From Bradyrhizobium nanningense (lineage in GTDB: Bacteria > Pseudomonadota > Alphaproteobacteria > Rhizobiales > Xanthobacteraceae): DNA of 64,000 nt. The notes under the pieces were generated by a model. It had not been told where the DNA came from, ran no database searches, and saw only the letters and a program-made list of their open reading frames with translations. Shown piece by piece: positions 38,766-47,500 of the stretch (its first letter is position 1; each line of letters starts with the position of its first letter). Location: positions 186,001-250,000 of the forward strand of contig NZ_LBJC01000014.1 in assembly GCF_004114535.1 (NCBI RefSeq). Reading direction: 5' to 3'. The translations under genes and the position numbers were made by a program.

Positions 38766-39878
38766 TCAGTCCTGCGGAAGCTGCGGTGCATCCGTCGGCA
38801 ACAGATGCTCCTTGAGGATCAGCGCGACGATCAGGAGCGGAGACGACAAAAACGCGCCCATCGGGCCCCACATCCAGGTCCAGAATGCCAGCGCAAGCAG
38901 GACTGCAAGTGCGTTCAGCGCCAGCCGCCTGCCGATGATGGTCGGGGTGATGAAATGCCCTTCCAGAAAGGTAAGACCGCCGAAGGCGAGTGCCGCCATC
39001 AGGCCGCCGCTGATGGTCGGAAAGGCAACCAATCCTACCACGACCAGTACCGCGAACATTGCGACCGGCCCGATGATCGGGATGAAGTTGAGCGTTGCTG
39101 CGAGGGCGCCGAGCCCGGCCGGATTTGGCATGCGGGTGAGCGCGCAGATGAGACCGGTGGCGACGCCGACGCCGACGTTGATGAGGGTGACGGTCAGGAG
39201 ATAATTGCCGAGATGCTCCTCGATCTCATTGAGAATCCGGAGCGTGCGAAGCCGCGCGTCACGATCGCCGAAGTTCATGATCATGGCGCGCCGCAGGTCG
39301 CGCCAGCTGGCGATGAACAGGATCAGGGTGACGAAGAACAGCAGGAATTCGGTGAAGGTCGGTGACAGGAATTCCAGCGTCGGCTGCACCCACTCCATTT
39401 TTGGCATCTGGAAGCTCGGCAACCCTTCGGAGCCGCCGAGCATGGCTTGCGTCTCTCGCCACAGCGAAAGCGGCCGGTCGAACACGTGCAACTTGTCCTT
39501 CAGTTGCGCGCCGAGTTCCGGCAGGCGCGTGCTCCATTCCATCACCGGCGAGGCGATCAGCGCCACAACGAAGGCGACCACGGCGGTCCCGGCAACCACG
39601 ATCAGAACGGCACCGACCGCGCGCGGGACCTTGTACCGCTCCAGGAAGCCCGCCGCGGGCGACAGCATGGTGCCGACGACAAAGGCCATCACTACAGGCA
39701 GGAAGAATGCCCTTCCGACGTAGAGCACGGTAACGACGGCAATCAGCAGCAGGCCTGCGAGCGCGAAGGCAACGAACTCGGTGCGGCGGATCACCGGCGG
39801 CAGCTCGACACGGCTGTCGGGAAGCGGGTCGCCTGCGCTGTTGCCGGGAATCAAACTTTCACTCGGAAGGACGCGCAC
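38766..39878 (-). CDS. AI-2E family transporter (PerM-like)
   Basis: A 370-residue integral membrane protein of the AI-2E/PerM family. About eight spans are visible, including FVAFALAGLLLIAVVTVLYVG near the N-terminus and the conserved C-terminal region with NFIPIIGPVAMF and FLEGHFITPTIIGRRLALNALAVLL. Members export AI-2 in some bacteria or act as Na+/H+ antiporters; the substrate here is unknown. I start at GTG 39878, which has GGGAGAGAG just upstream. Longer frames reach into the opposite-strand L,D-transpeptidase gene. Confidence 0.85.
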   Translation of the reverse strand: MRVLPSESLIPGNSAGDPLPDSRVELPPVIRRTEFVAFALAGLLLIAVVTVLYVGRAFFLPVVMAFVVGTMLSPAAGFLERYKVPRAVGAVLIVVAGTAVVAFVVALIASPVMEWSTRLPELGAQLKDKLHVFDRPLSLWRETQAMLGGSEGLPSFQMPKMEWVQPTLEFLSPTFTEFLLFFVTLILFIASWRDLRRAMIMNFGDRDARLRTLRILNEIEEHLGNYLLTVTLINVGVGVATGLICALTRMPNPAGLGALAATLNFIPIIGPVAMFAVLVVVGLVAFPTISGGLMAALAFGGLTFLEGHFITPTIIGRRLALNALAVLLALAFWTWMWGPMGAFLSSPLLIVALILKEHLLPTDAPQLPQD

Positions 39879-40086
39879 AATCTCTCTCCCGCACGGAAGC
39901 TTCGCACCGCGCGCCCATTGGTGACGGATAATGCGCCAGACCCGCCGCGGTTCCATCGCGGCTTCGTGAAGAGGCGCTCGCTTGACTGTGACAAGGATGC
40001 CGCGCGCTGCGCCGGAACCTGGGTCGCCCCCGCGGAGTTCATGGGAAAGCGCATCACCCTGATGCACACATCTCACGGGGCAGCAC

Positions 40087-40860
40087 ATGACAAAGTTCTC
40101 TGCAGTCCGTCGCAGCTTTTCGCCGCGCGCCGTCACCGCATTCGCCTTCGCAACCGTTCTGCTTGGGGTGCCGTTCGGCGGCGCGAGTGCGCAGACCTTC
40201 GGTTATACGTCGATGCAGCCGCAGTCGTACTCGCCGGACCAAGGTTACTCGCAGGGCTACGTGAACGAGGCGCCGCAGGCGGCCGACGAGGATGCCCAGC
40301 TGCCCGATCGCCTGCGCAAGCAAATCGTCGGCTTCGACCGCAGCGAGCCGGCCGGCACCATCGTGATCGATACCAACAACACCTATCTCTACTACGTGCT
40401 CGGCAACGGCCGTGCGATCCGCTATGGCGTCGGCGTCGGCCGCGAAGGTTTTACCTGGTCCGGCGTGCAGAGCGTCAGCCGCAAGGCGGAGTGGCCGGAT
40501 TGGCATCCGCCGGCCGAGATGATCGCGCGTCAGCCCTATTTGCCGCGCTTCGTCGCCGGCGGTCCCGGCAACCCGCTCGGCGCGCGTGCGATGTATCTCG
40601 GCTCCAGCGAATACCGGATACACGGCACCAACGATCCCTCCACGATCGGAAAATTCGTCTCCTCCGGCTGCATCCGCATGACCAACGAGGACGTCATCGA
40701 CCTGTTCGGCCGCGTCAATGTCGGTACCAAGGTCCTGGTGCTGCCGAAGAACGCGCCGTTGATGGCCAAGGGCGGCGACGCCGTGCGCAAGCGCCCGGCC
40801 GTGACGGCAATGCCCTCGGGGCGGCAGGCGCTGAATATTTCGGCGTCGTCGGTGAACTAG
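40087..40860 (+). CDS. L,D-transpeptidase (YkuD/ErfK family)
   Basis: A 257-residue secreted enzyme. A signal peptide (ends about residue 36, GGASAQT) leads to the YkuD domain. Its catalytic motif is HGTNDPSTIGKFVSSGCIRM, with His179 and the nucleophile Cys195. Such enzymes form 3-3 cross-links in peptidoglycan or attach outer-membrane proteins to it. It starts at ATG 40087 with GGGGCA upstream. A DUF2865 gene follows after 17 bases and is probably co-transcribed, suggesting an envelope function for both. Confidence 0.92.
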   Translation: MTKFSAVRRSFSPRAVTAFAFATVLLGVPFGGASAQTFGYTSMQPQSYSPDQGYSQGYVNEAPQAADEDAQLPDRLRKQIVGFDRSEPAGTIVIDTNNTYLYYVLGNGRAIRYGVGVGREGFTWSGVQSVSRKAEWPDWHPPAEMIARQPYLPRFVAGGPGNPLGARAMYLGSSEYRIHGTNDPSTIGKFVSSGCIRMTNEDVIDLFGRVNVGTKVLVLPKNAPLMAKGGDAVRKRPAVTAMPSGRQALNISASSVN

Positions 40861-40877
40861 GAGTTCAGTGAGGTCAC

Positions 40878-41531
40878 ATGAGTAAACGCGCGATCCGCAA
40901 ACTGGCCGTTGGCGTAGCGGCAATGCTCGCCGTTGCCGTCCTCGGTCTAGCGCCGACGCCGTCGGCGCGTGCGGAAGACTTCTTCTCGGCCCTGTTCGGC
41001 GGCTTCCGGATGCGGTCGCCGCCGGAGATCCGGATGCCTTTCCCCAACGATGACATGCCGCGTTACGACGCGCCGCGGCAGCGAGCCGCCTATGGTGGCG
41101 GCGCGGCCTATTGCGTGCGCAGCTGCGATGGCCGCTACTTCCCGGCGCAAGGCAATGATGCCGAGAGCAAGGCGCAATCTTGCAAGAGCTTCTGTCCGGC
41201 GTCCGAGACGTCGCTGGTCTATGGCAGCAATATCGATGATTCCACGACAGAGAATGGAAAGTCCTATTCCGACCTGCCGAATGCGTTCCGCTATCGCAAC
41301 GAGATCGTCGCGGGCTGCACCTGCAACGGCAAGGACCCGGTCGGGCTGGCGCAGGTCAAGGTCGAGGACGATCCTACCTTACGGAAGGGTGACATCGTCG
41401 CCGGCGCCGACGGGCTCGTGGTCGCCAGCCGCAACGCCAGCGATCGCCGCGGCGTCGCGATGAACTTTTCGCCGTTGCCGGAGTCGGTGCGCGCCAAATT
41501 CCGCCAGGTGCCCGTGGTGGCGAAGGAGTAG
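40878..41531 (+). CDS. DUF2865 domain secreted protein
   Basis: A 217-residue secreted protein. The signal peptide covers about residues 1-33 (ending PSARAED). The DUF2865 domain has the cysteine-rich motif YCVRSCDGRYFP followed by SCKSFCP, then a further CTCNG, so disulfides are likely. A Pro-rich segment (RSPPEIRMPFPNDD) links the two parts. The family is common in rhizobia and its function is unknown. It is probably transcribed with the L,D-transpeptidase gene 17 bases upstream. Confidence 0.82.
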   Translation: MSKRAIRKLAVGVAAMLAVAVLGLAPTPSARAEDFFSALFGGFRMRSPPEIRMPFPNDDMPRYDAPRQRAAYGGGAAYCVRSCDGRYFPAQGNDAESKAQSCKSFCPASETSLVYGSNIDDSTTENGKSYSDLPNAFRYRNEIVAGCTCNGKDPVGLAQVKVEDDPTLRKGDIVAGADGLVVASRNASDRRGVAMNFSPLPESVRAKFRQVPVVAKE

Positions 41532-41601
41532 GGGTGGCGCCGGCTCCGCGAAAGCCGAGGCGACATCTTGTGTGGTGCGATGCTTGCGCCTCACTCTCAC
41601 T

Positions 41602-41745
41602 GTCGTCCCGGACAAGAGAGCGGAGCGAGCGCTGATCCGGGACCCATAGCCACAGGGAGATATTTGGCGAAGATTCGGATTGACCAACTCGCGCCAAACC
41701 ACTCCCTGGGGTTATGGATCTCCTGAGTTCGCGGGAATGAGACGG
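41602..41745. repeat. Dispersed intergenic inverted repeat
   Basis: Arms with TCCCGGAC, GATCCGGGACCCATAGCCACAGGGAG on one side and CTCCCTGGGGTTATGGATC with GCGGGAATGAGAC on the other can pair over about 140 bases. The same motifs (GGACCCAT, CCCAGGGAG) occur in the element at 47328-47456, so they belong to one repeat family. It sits between convergent genes (DUF2865 and the chemotaxis receptor). Confidence 0.7.
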
Positions 41746-41781
41746 GAGATTGTGGCACGCGCCGAAACCTGACTCCCGGTC

Positions 41782-43875
41782 TTACGCCGCGCGGATCTTG
41801 CCCAGGAAGTCGCTGACCTCTTGGCCGAGCTGCCGGCTCTGGGTTTCCAGCGTCTCGGAGGCCTGCTTGACGTTGTCCGCGGCGCCGGCGGCGGTATCGG
41901 CGTCGGCCTTCACGCCGGCGATGTTGTCCGAGACGTTCTTGGTGCCCTGCGCCGCATATTGCGTGCTGCGGGTGATCTCCTGGGTCGCCGCGCCCTGCTC
42001 CTGCACGGCGGCGGCAATCGCGGTGGCGACTTCGTTGACCTCGCCGATGATGCCACCGATCGCCTGGATCGCATTGATGGCGTCGCCTGCGACCTTCTGG
42101 ATGTCGGCGATCTGCCCGGAGATCTCCTCGGTTGCCTTGGCGGTCTGGCTCGCCAACGACTTCACCTCGGAGGCGACGACCGCAAACCCGCGTCCGGCTT
42201 CACCGGCGCGTGCAGCCTCGATCGTGGCATTCAGGGCCAGCAAATTGGTCTGTGCCGCGATGGTGTTGATCAGACCGACGACCTCGCCGATGCGTCCCGC
42301 CGACTGCGCCAGCCCTTGCACGGTGCTGTCGGTTTCGCGCGCCTGATTGACGGCCCGGCTGGCGATGCCTGCCGCATGGGCGGCCTGCTGGCTGATGTCG
42401 TTGATCGAGGCCGAGAGCTCCTCGGCGGCCGCCGCAACGCTCTCGACGCTGCTCGAGGCCTCGTGCGAGGCCTTGCCTGCGATCTCGACGCGTTCATTGG
42501 TCTGGCGTGATACCGCGGACAGGTCGCCCGAGGTCTTGCGCATTTCGCCGGAAGCCTCGCTCAACTCGCCTAGCGACTTGCGCACCACGCCCTCGAACTC
42601 GCCGACATAGGCCTCCATCGCGCGCTGGCGCGCGGCGGCACCGGCGTTGCGCTCGCGCTCCTGTTCTTCGATCTTGAGCTTGTCGATGGCCTGCTGCTTG
42701 AAGGTCTCCAGCGCCCCGGCGAGCGAGCCGATCTCGTCACGGCGTTCGAGATAGCCGCTGTCGACGGCAAGATTGCCGCCGGCGACTTCGAGCATGGCGT
42801 CGCGGATCCGGTGCAGCGGCGTGATCACGCGGCGGCTGACCGCCAGCATGGCAGCGCCGGTCAGGACGATCGCGGCGACGAGGAGGGCGGTATTGACGAT
42901 CAGCGACTGCACCGCGGTCGCCCGCTGCGACGCGGAGTGGTCTTTGGCGGCCTGCAGGGCCGCGTCGGCGAGCCTCACCGCGGTCATCATGCGGGGCACC
43001 GAATAGGGGCTCCACTGGTTGGCGGTCATCGACGGCTTCTCGCCCTTGGCGACCGTCGTGATGACGCCGTCGCGCGTGGCGGCGTATTGCGGATCGAAAT
43101 AGGTCGACTTGGTTTCGGTCATCGCAGCCGCCAGCGCCGGCGGCAATGGCATGCCGGAGGCGGCCAGCTCGATCGCGGTCCAGGCGGTGTCGGTCCCGCC
43201 GACCAGCTTGGTGTAGGTGAGCTGCACCTCGGGAGCGATCTTGCCGGCGTTGAGGGCATTGCCGACGATCTGCGAGGATTCGCCGGCGGTGTTACGCAGC
43301 AGCCAAGCCATCTGCTTGATGGTCAGGAGCTGATCGATGGTCGCGTCCTGGTGATTGACGCTGGCGGCGAGCGCGCCCGACAGCTTTTCGAGCTGCGTCA
43401 TCAGCGCATCTTCCGTCGCGACATATTCCTTGGCGAGGCCTGCGCGGCGCTCCGCCTTGGGCTTGACGACCTCGGTCCAGAACTCGGCCTGTGCCGCCAG
43501 CAGCGTCTTGTTCAGCGTGCCCAAGTCGGCGAGGAACGCCTCGCGCTGCGCGAGGTCGGTCGTGGGCAGGATCTCGAGCGTGCGGGCCAGCGCCGGCATC
43601 AGGGCGCCACGAAGCTCGCGGATGTACTTCTCGATGTCCTTGTCCAACGCGACATCGGAGGTGAGCTGGCGGTTGCTGGTCGAGCGGTCGGCCCGAATGT
43701 TGGCCATCGCTTTGAACACTTCGGTCGAGGCGGCAGAAACCGCGACGATCCGGTTGGCCTGCGCAAGCCGGCCCCATGAGCTCCAGGCGCTGATCGAGAA
43801 GCCGATGACGACGATCAGTGCGGTGGAGAGGATCACCGCCTTCAGCAGCGTGGATACGGTCAAGCGATTGAGCAT
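41782..43875 (-). CDS. Methyl-accepting chemotaxis protein
   Basis: A 697-residue transmembrane chemoreceptor. Span 1 is at about residues 10-30 and span 2 at about 325-346, with a ~290-residue helical periplasmic sensor between them. HAMP follows (about 347-400, [20 protein letters not shown]). The signalling hairpin tip near residue 550 is [25 protein letters not shown]. There is no CheR-binding pentapeptide at the C-terminus. The ligand is unknown. I start at ATG 43875, with AAGG seven bases upstream; ATG 43896 is possible. A decayed piece of a second receptor lies just upstream at 44057-44160. Confidence 0.92.
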   Translation of the reverse strand: MLNRLTVSTLLKAVILSTALIVVIGFSISAWSSWGRLAQANRIVAVSAASTEVFKAMANIRADRSTSNRQLTSDVALDKDIEKYIRELRGALMPALARTLEILPTTDLAQREAFLADLGTLNKTLLAAQAEFWTEVVKPKAERRAGLAKEYVATEDALMTQLEKLSGALAASVNHQDATIDQLLTIKQMAWLLRNTAGESSQIVGNALNAGKIAPEVQLTYTKLVGGTDTAWTAIELAASGMPLPPALAAAMTETKSTYFDPQYAATRDGVITTVAKGEKPSMTANQWSPYSVPRMMTAVRLADAALQAAKDHSASQRATAVQSLIVNTALLVAAIVLTGAAMLAVSRRVITPLHRIRDAMLEVAGGNLAVDSGYLERRDEIGSLAGALETFKQQAIDKLKIEEQERERNAGAAARQRAMEAYVGEFEGVVRKSLGELSEASGEMRKTSGDLSAVSRQTNERVEIAGKASHEASSSVESVAAAAEELSASINDISQQAAHAAGIASRAVNQARETDSTVQGLAQSAGRIGEVVGLINTIAAQTNLLALNATIEAARAGEAGRGFAVVASEVKSLASQTAKATEEISGQIADIQKVAGDAINAIQAIGGIIGEVNEVATAIAAAVQEQGAATQEITRSTQYAAQGTKNVSDNIAGVKADADTAAGAADNVKQASETLETQSRQLGQEVSDFLGKIRAA

Positions 43876-44056
43876 CGGATACCTTGGGGTGAGCATTTCG
43901 AGTTCGTGGTCCTGAACGGCAGTCCCACGAAGTTCGAAAGACCAAGGGATGCACGCAGCAGACGCGCCCGCCGGTGGCGAGCGCGTGAAGCGCATTTGGC
44001 CCGAAAAGAGTAAAAACTTAGGCAGTGTTCCTGCCGTAAAATTACCGGCCGGCTGC

Positions 44057-44160
44057 GCACGGTATCCTCGGTCGCGCGCGCCTGACTGGCGGCGCGGCCG
44101 GCGATGCCTGCGCCGCATGGGAGGCCTGCTGGCTGATGTCCTTGATCGAGGCCGAAAGTC
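44057..44160 (-). pseudogene. Remnant of a second chemotaxis receptor gene
   Basis: About 104 bases closely resemble 42318-42420 inside the intact receptor gene. The shared part encodes SASI-DISQQA-HAAGIA-RA-QARETD-TV. The remnant has many substitutions and a two-base insertion (GCGCAGGC for GCAGGC) that shifts the frame. No receptor sequence continues on either side. It is a leftover of a deleted or recombined paralogue. The rest of the gap 43876-44289 holds the EcfG promoter at 44227-44251 and nothing else I can name. Confidence 0.75.
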
Positions 44161-44226
44161 ATTTCGGCGCCCGCGGGCAGGTCGGCCGATCGCATTATAT
44201 TAGTAGTTGCAATGGGTTGCCAGAAT

Positions 44227-44251
44227 GGAACCGGCGCGAGAGACAGGCGTT
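44227..44251 (+). promoter_or_regulatory. Sigma-EcfG promoter of the 51-residue membrane protein gene
   Basis: GGAAC at 44227-44231, then 16 bases, then CGTT at 44248-44251. This matches the general stress promoter consensus. The next start codon (44290) is 38 bases downstream. Confidence 0.75.
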
Positions 44252-44289
44252 AGGACAATAATCGCAATTTGCCTGAAGGGGGTCTCGCG

Positions 44290-44445
44290 ATGTTGGTGGG
44301 CGTGCTCGTCACTTTTCTCGTCGTCATTCTCGTACTTTATCTCATCAACATGCTGCCGATGGACGGTCGCGCCAAGCAGATCGCACGCGTGATCGTCATC
44401 ATCATCGGCATCGTGTCGTTGTTGAAATATCTCGCGGTGTTCTAG
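44290..44445 (+). CDS. Small two-span membrane protein (Thivi_2564-like)
   Basis: A 51-residue protein made of two hydrophobic segments (LVGVLVTFLVVILVLYLIN and IARVIVIIIGIVSLLKYLAVF) around the conserved MLPMDGRAKQ turn. This is the layout of the small 'Thivi_2564 family' membrane proteins. Function is unknown. It starts at ATG 44290 behind GGGGG, and a sigma-EcfG promoter precedes it, so it is probably made during stress or stationary phase. It is followed by a palindromic repeat. Confidence 0.8.
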   Translation: MLVGVLVTFLVVILVLYLINMLPMDGRAKQIARVIVIIIGIVSLLKYLAVF

Positions 44446-44455
44446 CGAAGGTATC

Positions 44456-44531
44456 GTAGCCCGGATAAGCGAAGCGATATCCGGGATGCCGCAAAGAGGT
44501 CCCGGATGTCGCTGCGCTCATCCGGGGGGCT
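44456..44531. repeat. Palindromic intergenic repeat (GTAGCCCGGAT family)
   Basis: The left arm GTAGCCCGGATAAGCGAAGCGATATCCGGG and the right arm TCCCGGATGTCGCTGCGCTCATCCGGGGGC can pair with each other and each folds on itself. This is a well-known type of rhizobial repeat. It starts 11 bases after the 51-residue gene and lies next to the csbD terminator. Confidence 0.75.
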
Positions 44532-44540
44532 GCAACAAAA

Positions 44541-44562
44541 AGCCCCGGCCTTCGCCGGGGCT
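44541..44562 (-). terminator. Intrinsic terminator after csbD
   Basis: A 9-bp stem (AGCCCCGGC/GCCGGGGCT) with a short loop is followed on the minus strand by TTTTG, 14 bases past the csbD stop. It may also stop plus-strand transcripts from the small membrane protein gene. Confidence 0.8.
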
Positions 44563-44575
44563 TCGTTCGCGCGCT

Positions 44576-44776
44576 TCAGTGCAGCGATTTCAGCCAGTCG
44601 TCGACGTCCTGACGAACCTGGTCCTTGGCCTTGCCGTAGCGTTCCTGGAGCCGGCCCTCGAGCTGCTCGCGGCGCCCCTCGATCAATTTGAGGTCGTCGT
44701 CAGTGAGCTTGCCCCATTTTTCCTTGGCCGAGCCCTTGAACTGTTTCCAGTTTCCTTCGATCCGATTCCAGTCCAT
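44576..44776 (-). CDS. csbD: CsbD family stress protein
   Basis: A 66-residue hydrophilic helical protein of the CsbD family. The family start DWNRIEGNWKQFKGSAKEKWG, the centre LTDDDLKLIEGRREQLEG and the end YGKAKDQVRQDVDDW are all typical. CsbD proteins accumulate in stress; their action is not known. I start at ATG 44776, placed eight bases after GGGAG; an ATG two codons upstream is too close to that site. A sigma-EcfG promoter lies 29 bases upstream. Confidence 0.93.
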   Translation of the reverse strand: MDWNRIEGNWKQFKGSAKEKWGKLTDDDLKLIEGRREQLEGRLQERYGKAKDQVRQDVDDWLKSLH

Positions 44777-44805
44777 GACCATCTCCCGTGGGTTGATGGC
44801 CCGAC

Positions 44806-44831
44806 AACGCGAGCGCCGCGCAGCCTGTTCC
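44806..44831 (-). promoter_or_regulatory. Sigma-EcfG promoter of csbD
   Basis: On the minus strand: GGAAC, 17 bases, CGTT. It matches the general stress consensus and ends 29 bases before the csbD start. Confidence 0.72.
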
Positions 44832-44863
44832 GCGGCGCGCCGCGGCGTTTCGCCCAACGAAAA

Positions 44864-44884
44864 AGCCCCGGCGTGGCCGGGGCT
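44864..44884 (-). terminator. Intrinsic terminator after glcB
   Basis: A perfect 9-bp stem (AGCCCCGGC/GCCGGGGCT) with loop GTG. On the minus strand it is followed by TTTTTCG, as expected for the end of the malate synthase transcript 54 bases upstream. The stem sequence is the same as that of the csbD terminator. Confidence 0.82.
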
Positions 44885-44938
44885 TTTGACGTTTCTGTGC
44901 CTTGGCTCAGCCGAGCGCCTTTTTATCCCAGAGCCCTT

Positions 44939-47104
44939 TTATCCCAGAGTCTTGGCTTCGCGGCGGCGCGCGGTGAGGATGTATTCGGTGTAGCCGTTTG
45001 GCTGCTCGCGCCCCCTAAAGATGAGGTCGCATGCGGCCTTGAAAGCGACGCCGTCGAAGGCGGGTGCCATGGGCCTGTAGATCGGATCGCCCGCATTTTG
45101 CTTGTCGACGACAACCGCCATGCGCTTCAGCGATTCCATCACCTGCGCCTCGGTGATGACGCCCTGGTGCAGCCAGTTGGCGAGGTGCTGGCTGGAGATG
45201 CGCAAGGTCGCGCGATCCTCCATCAGGCCGACATCGTGGATGTCGGGGACCTTGGAGCAGCCGACGCCCTGATCGATCCAGCGCACGACATAGCCGAGGA
45301 TGCCTTGGCAGTTGTTGTCGATCTCCTGCTTGACGTCGTCAGGTGCCCAGTTCGACTTCGACACCGGAATGGTGAGGATGTCCGAGAGCTTTGCGCGCGG
45401 CCCGCCCTTGGTGAGCTCCTCTTGCCGCGCGATCACGTTGACCTGGTGGTAGTGCAGCGCATGCAGCGTCGCGGCGGTCGGCGAGGGCACCCAGGCGGTG
45501 GTGGCACCGGCCTGCGGATGACCAAGCTTCTGCGCCAGCATGTCCGCCATCTTGTCGGGCGCGGCCCACATGCCCTTGCCGATCTGGGCATGGCCGGGCA
45601 GGCCACAGGTCAGGCCCATGTCGACGTTCCAGTCCTCGTAGGCCTTGATCCAGGCCTGCGCCTTCATCTCGTTCTTGCGGATCATCGGGCCCGCTTCCAT
45701 CGAGGTGTGGATCTCGTCGCCGGTGCGGTCGAGGAAGCCGGTGTTGATGAACATGATGCGCTTGGAGGCGCGCTGGATGCAGGCCTTGAGGTTGACGGTG
45801 GTGCGCCGCTCCTCATCCATGATGCCGACCTTGAGCGTGTTCTCCGGCAGGCCCAGCATCTTCTCGACGCGGTCGAAGATCTCGCAAGTGAGCGACACCT
45901 CGTCCGGGCCGTGCATCTTCGGCTTGACGATATAGGCCGAGCCGGTGCGGCTGTTCTTGACCTTGGAATTGCCCTTGAGGTCGTGGATGGCGAGCAGTCC
46001 GGAGACGGCGGCATCCAGCAGGCCTTCCGGAATCTCCTCGCCCTTCTCGTCCAGCACCGCGTCGGTGAACATGTGGTGACCGCAATTGCGCATCAACAGC
46101 AGGCTGCGGCCGTGCAGCTTGAGCTCGCCCTTGCCGTCGGGCGTCTTGTAGCTGCGGTCAGCGTTGAGCGAGCGCGTCAGCGTCTTGCCGCCCTTCTCGA
46201 AATCGGCGGACAGCGTGCCGTTCATCAGGCCCAGCGTGTTGCGGTAGACCAGCACCTTGTCCTCGGCATCGACTGCGGCGACCGAGTCCTCCATGTCGAG
46301 GATGGTGGAGACCGCGGACTCCATGATCATGTCGGCGACACCGGCCGGATCGTCCTTGCCGATCGCACTGCTGCGGTCGATCTTGACCTCGACATGCAGG
46401 CCGTTGTTGACGAGCAACACCGCGCTCGGAGAAGCCGCATCGCCCTGGAAACCGGCGAACTGCGCCGCGTTCTTCAGTGCGGTGGCGTTGCCGCTCTTGA
46501 GCTTCACTGCAAGCTGCCCCGCGACGACGCTGTAGGCGGTGACGTCGGTGTGGCTGCCGGTGGCGAGCGGCACGGCGGTATCGAGGAACGCCTTGGCCTT
46601 GGCGATCACCTTGTCGCCGCGCGCCTTGTTGTAGCCCTTGCCGCTCTCGGCAGCGTCGTGCGGGATTGCGTCGGTGCCGTAGAAGGCATCATAGAGCGAG
46701 CCCCAGCGCGCGTTCGCGGCGTTGAGCGCATAGCGCGCATTGGTAAGGGGGACCACGAGCTGCGGGCCGCAGATCTTGCCGATCTCCTCGTCCACATTGG
46801 CGGTCTCGACCTTCTGCGTCGCCGGCTCCGGGACGAGGTAGCCGATCTCCTTCAGGAAGGCGGTATAGGCATTGAGGTCGAACGCCTTGCCCTTGTTGGC
46901 ACGGTGCCAGTCGTCGATCTTGGCCTGCAGGGTGTCGCGCACCGCCAGCAATGCGCGGTTCTTCGGCCCCAGATCCTGGATGATGGCGGCAAGCCCGGCC
47001 CAGAACGCATCCGGCGCAATCCCTGTTTTCGGGGTCGCTTCCTTGGCGATGAAATCAAACAGGACAGGGGCGATCTTCAATCCGTGGGCGTCGACGCGTT
47101 TCAT
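44939..47104 (-). CDS. glcB: Malate synthase G
   Basis: A 721-residue enzyme that condenses glyoxylate and acetyl-CoA to malate, the second step of the glyoxylate shunt. The monomeric G-form length (~720) and family segments are clear: [55 protein letters not shown] and [18 protein letters not shown] start at ATG 47104 ([11 protein letters not shown]) behind AAGAAAG. No isocitrate lyase gene is in the window. The last codons and stop are duplicated in tandem just downstream (about 44922-44949). Confidence 0.96.
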   Translation of the reverse strand: MKRVDAHGLKIAPVLFDFIAKEATPKTGIAPDAFWAGLAAIIQDLGPKNRALLAVRDTLQAKIDDWHRANKGKAFDLNAYTAFLKEIGYLVPEPATQKVETANVDEEIGKICGPQLVVPLTNARYALNAANARWGSLYDAFYGTDAIPHDAAESGKGYNKARGDKVIAKAKAFLDTAVPLATGSHTDVTAYSVVAGQLAVKLKSGNATALKNAAQFAGFQGDAASPSAVLLVNNGLHVEVKIDRSSAIGKDDPAGVADMIMESAVSTILDMEDSVAAVDAEDKVLVYRNTLGLMNGTLSADFEKGGKTLTRSLNADRSYKTPDGKGELKLHGRSLLLMRNCGHHMFTDAVLDEKGEEIPEGLLDAAVSGLLAIHDLKGNSKVKNSRTGSAYIVKPKMHGPDEVSLTCEIFDRVEKMLGLPENTLKVGIMDEERRTTVNLKACIQRASKRIMFINTGFLDRTGDEIHTSMEAGPMIRKNEMKAQAWIKAYEDWNVDMGLTCGLPGHAQIGKGMWAAPDKMADMLAQKLGHPQAGATTAWVPSPTAATLHALHYHQVNVIARQEELTKGGPRAKLSDILTIPVSKSNWAPDDVKQEIDNNCQGILGYVVRWIDQGVGCSKVPDIHDVGLMEDRATLRISSQHLANWLHQGVITEAQVMESLKRMAVVVDKQNAGDPIYRPMAPAFDGVAFKAACDLIFRGREQPNGYTEYILTARRREAKTLG

Positions 47105-47327
47105 GATGGGCTTTCTTGTTGGAAATGGCTGTTTTTGGCTGCTTTTGACCCGACAGCAGCAAAATGCGCCCACAGGGGGCAGCTTTCGGGCCCTATTAGC
47201 CCCAAAACCGGGGCGGTGAGAAGACCCCCGGGGGCTTGTCAAAATGTCAAGATTGGGTGGGGCGGGCGGTATTCGGAACGCGCCCTTGGCGTCCTCTGCC
47301 AATGCAATAAGCGCGATCTCAATCCCG

Positions 47328-47456
47328 GGTCGTCCTGGCGAAAGCCAGGACCCATTACCCCAGGGAGGAGTTTGGCGGAGGACCGACGTCCGGTACTTCG
47401 ACCGCTCGTAGTCGATAGATCACGCGGTATGGTCCCGGCTTTCGCCAGGACGACAC
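47328..47456. repeat. Long intergenic inverted repeat between glcB and cysNC
   Basis: The left arm (GTCGTCCTGGCGAAAGCCAGGACCCATTACC) and right arm (GGTCCCGGCTTTCGCCAGGACGAC) are inverted copies about 75 bases apart, each internally palindromic. Together they fill much of the 396-base gap 47105-47500. The rest of that gap is the glcB upstream region, which contains two TTGACA-like hexamers but no clear gene. Confidence 0.78.
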
Positions 47457-47500
47457 CATTGATGTGGCGCGAAGTGTGCTCCCAAAGCGGAGCGCGCCCC

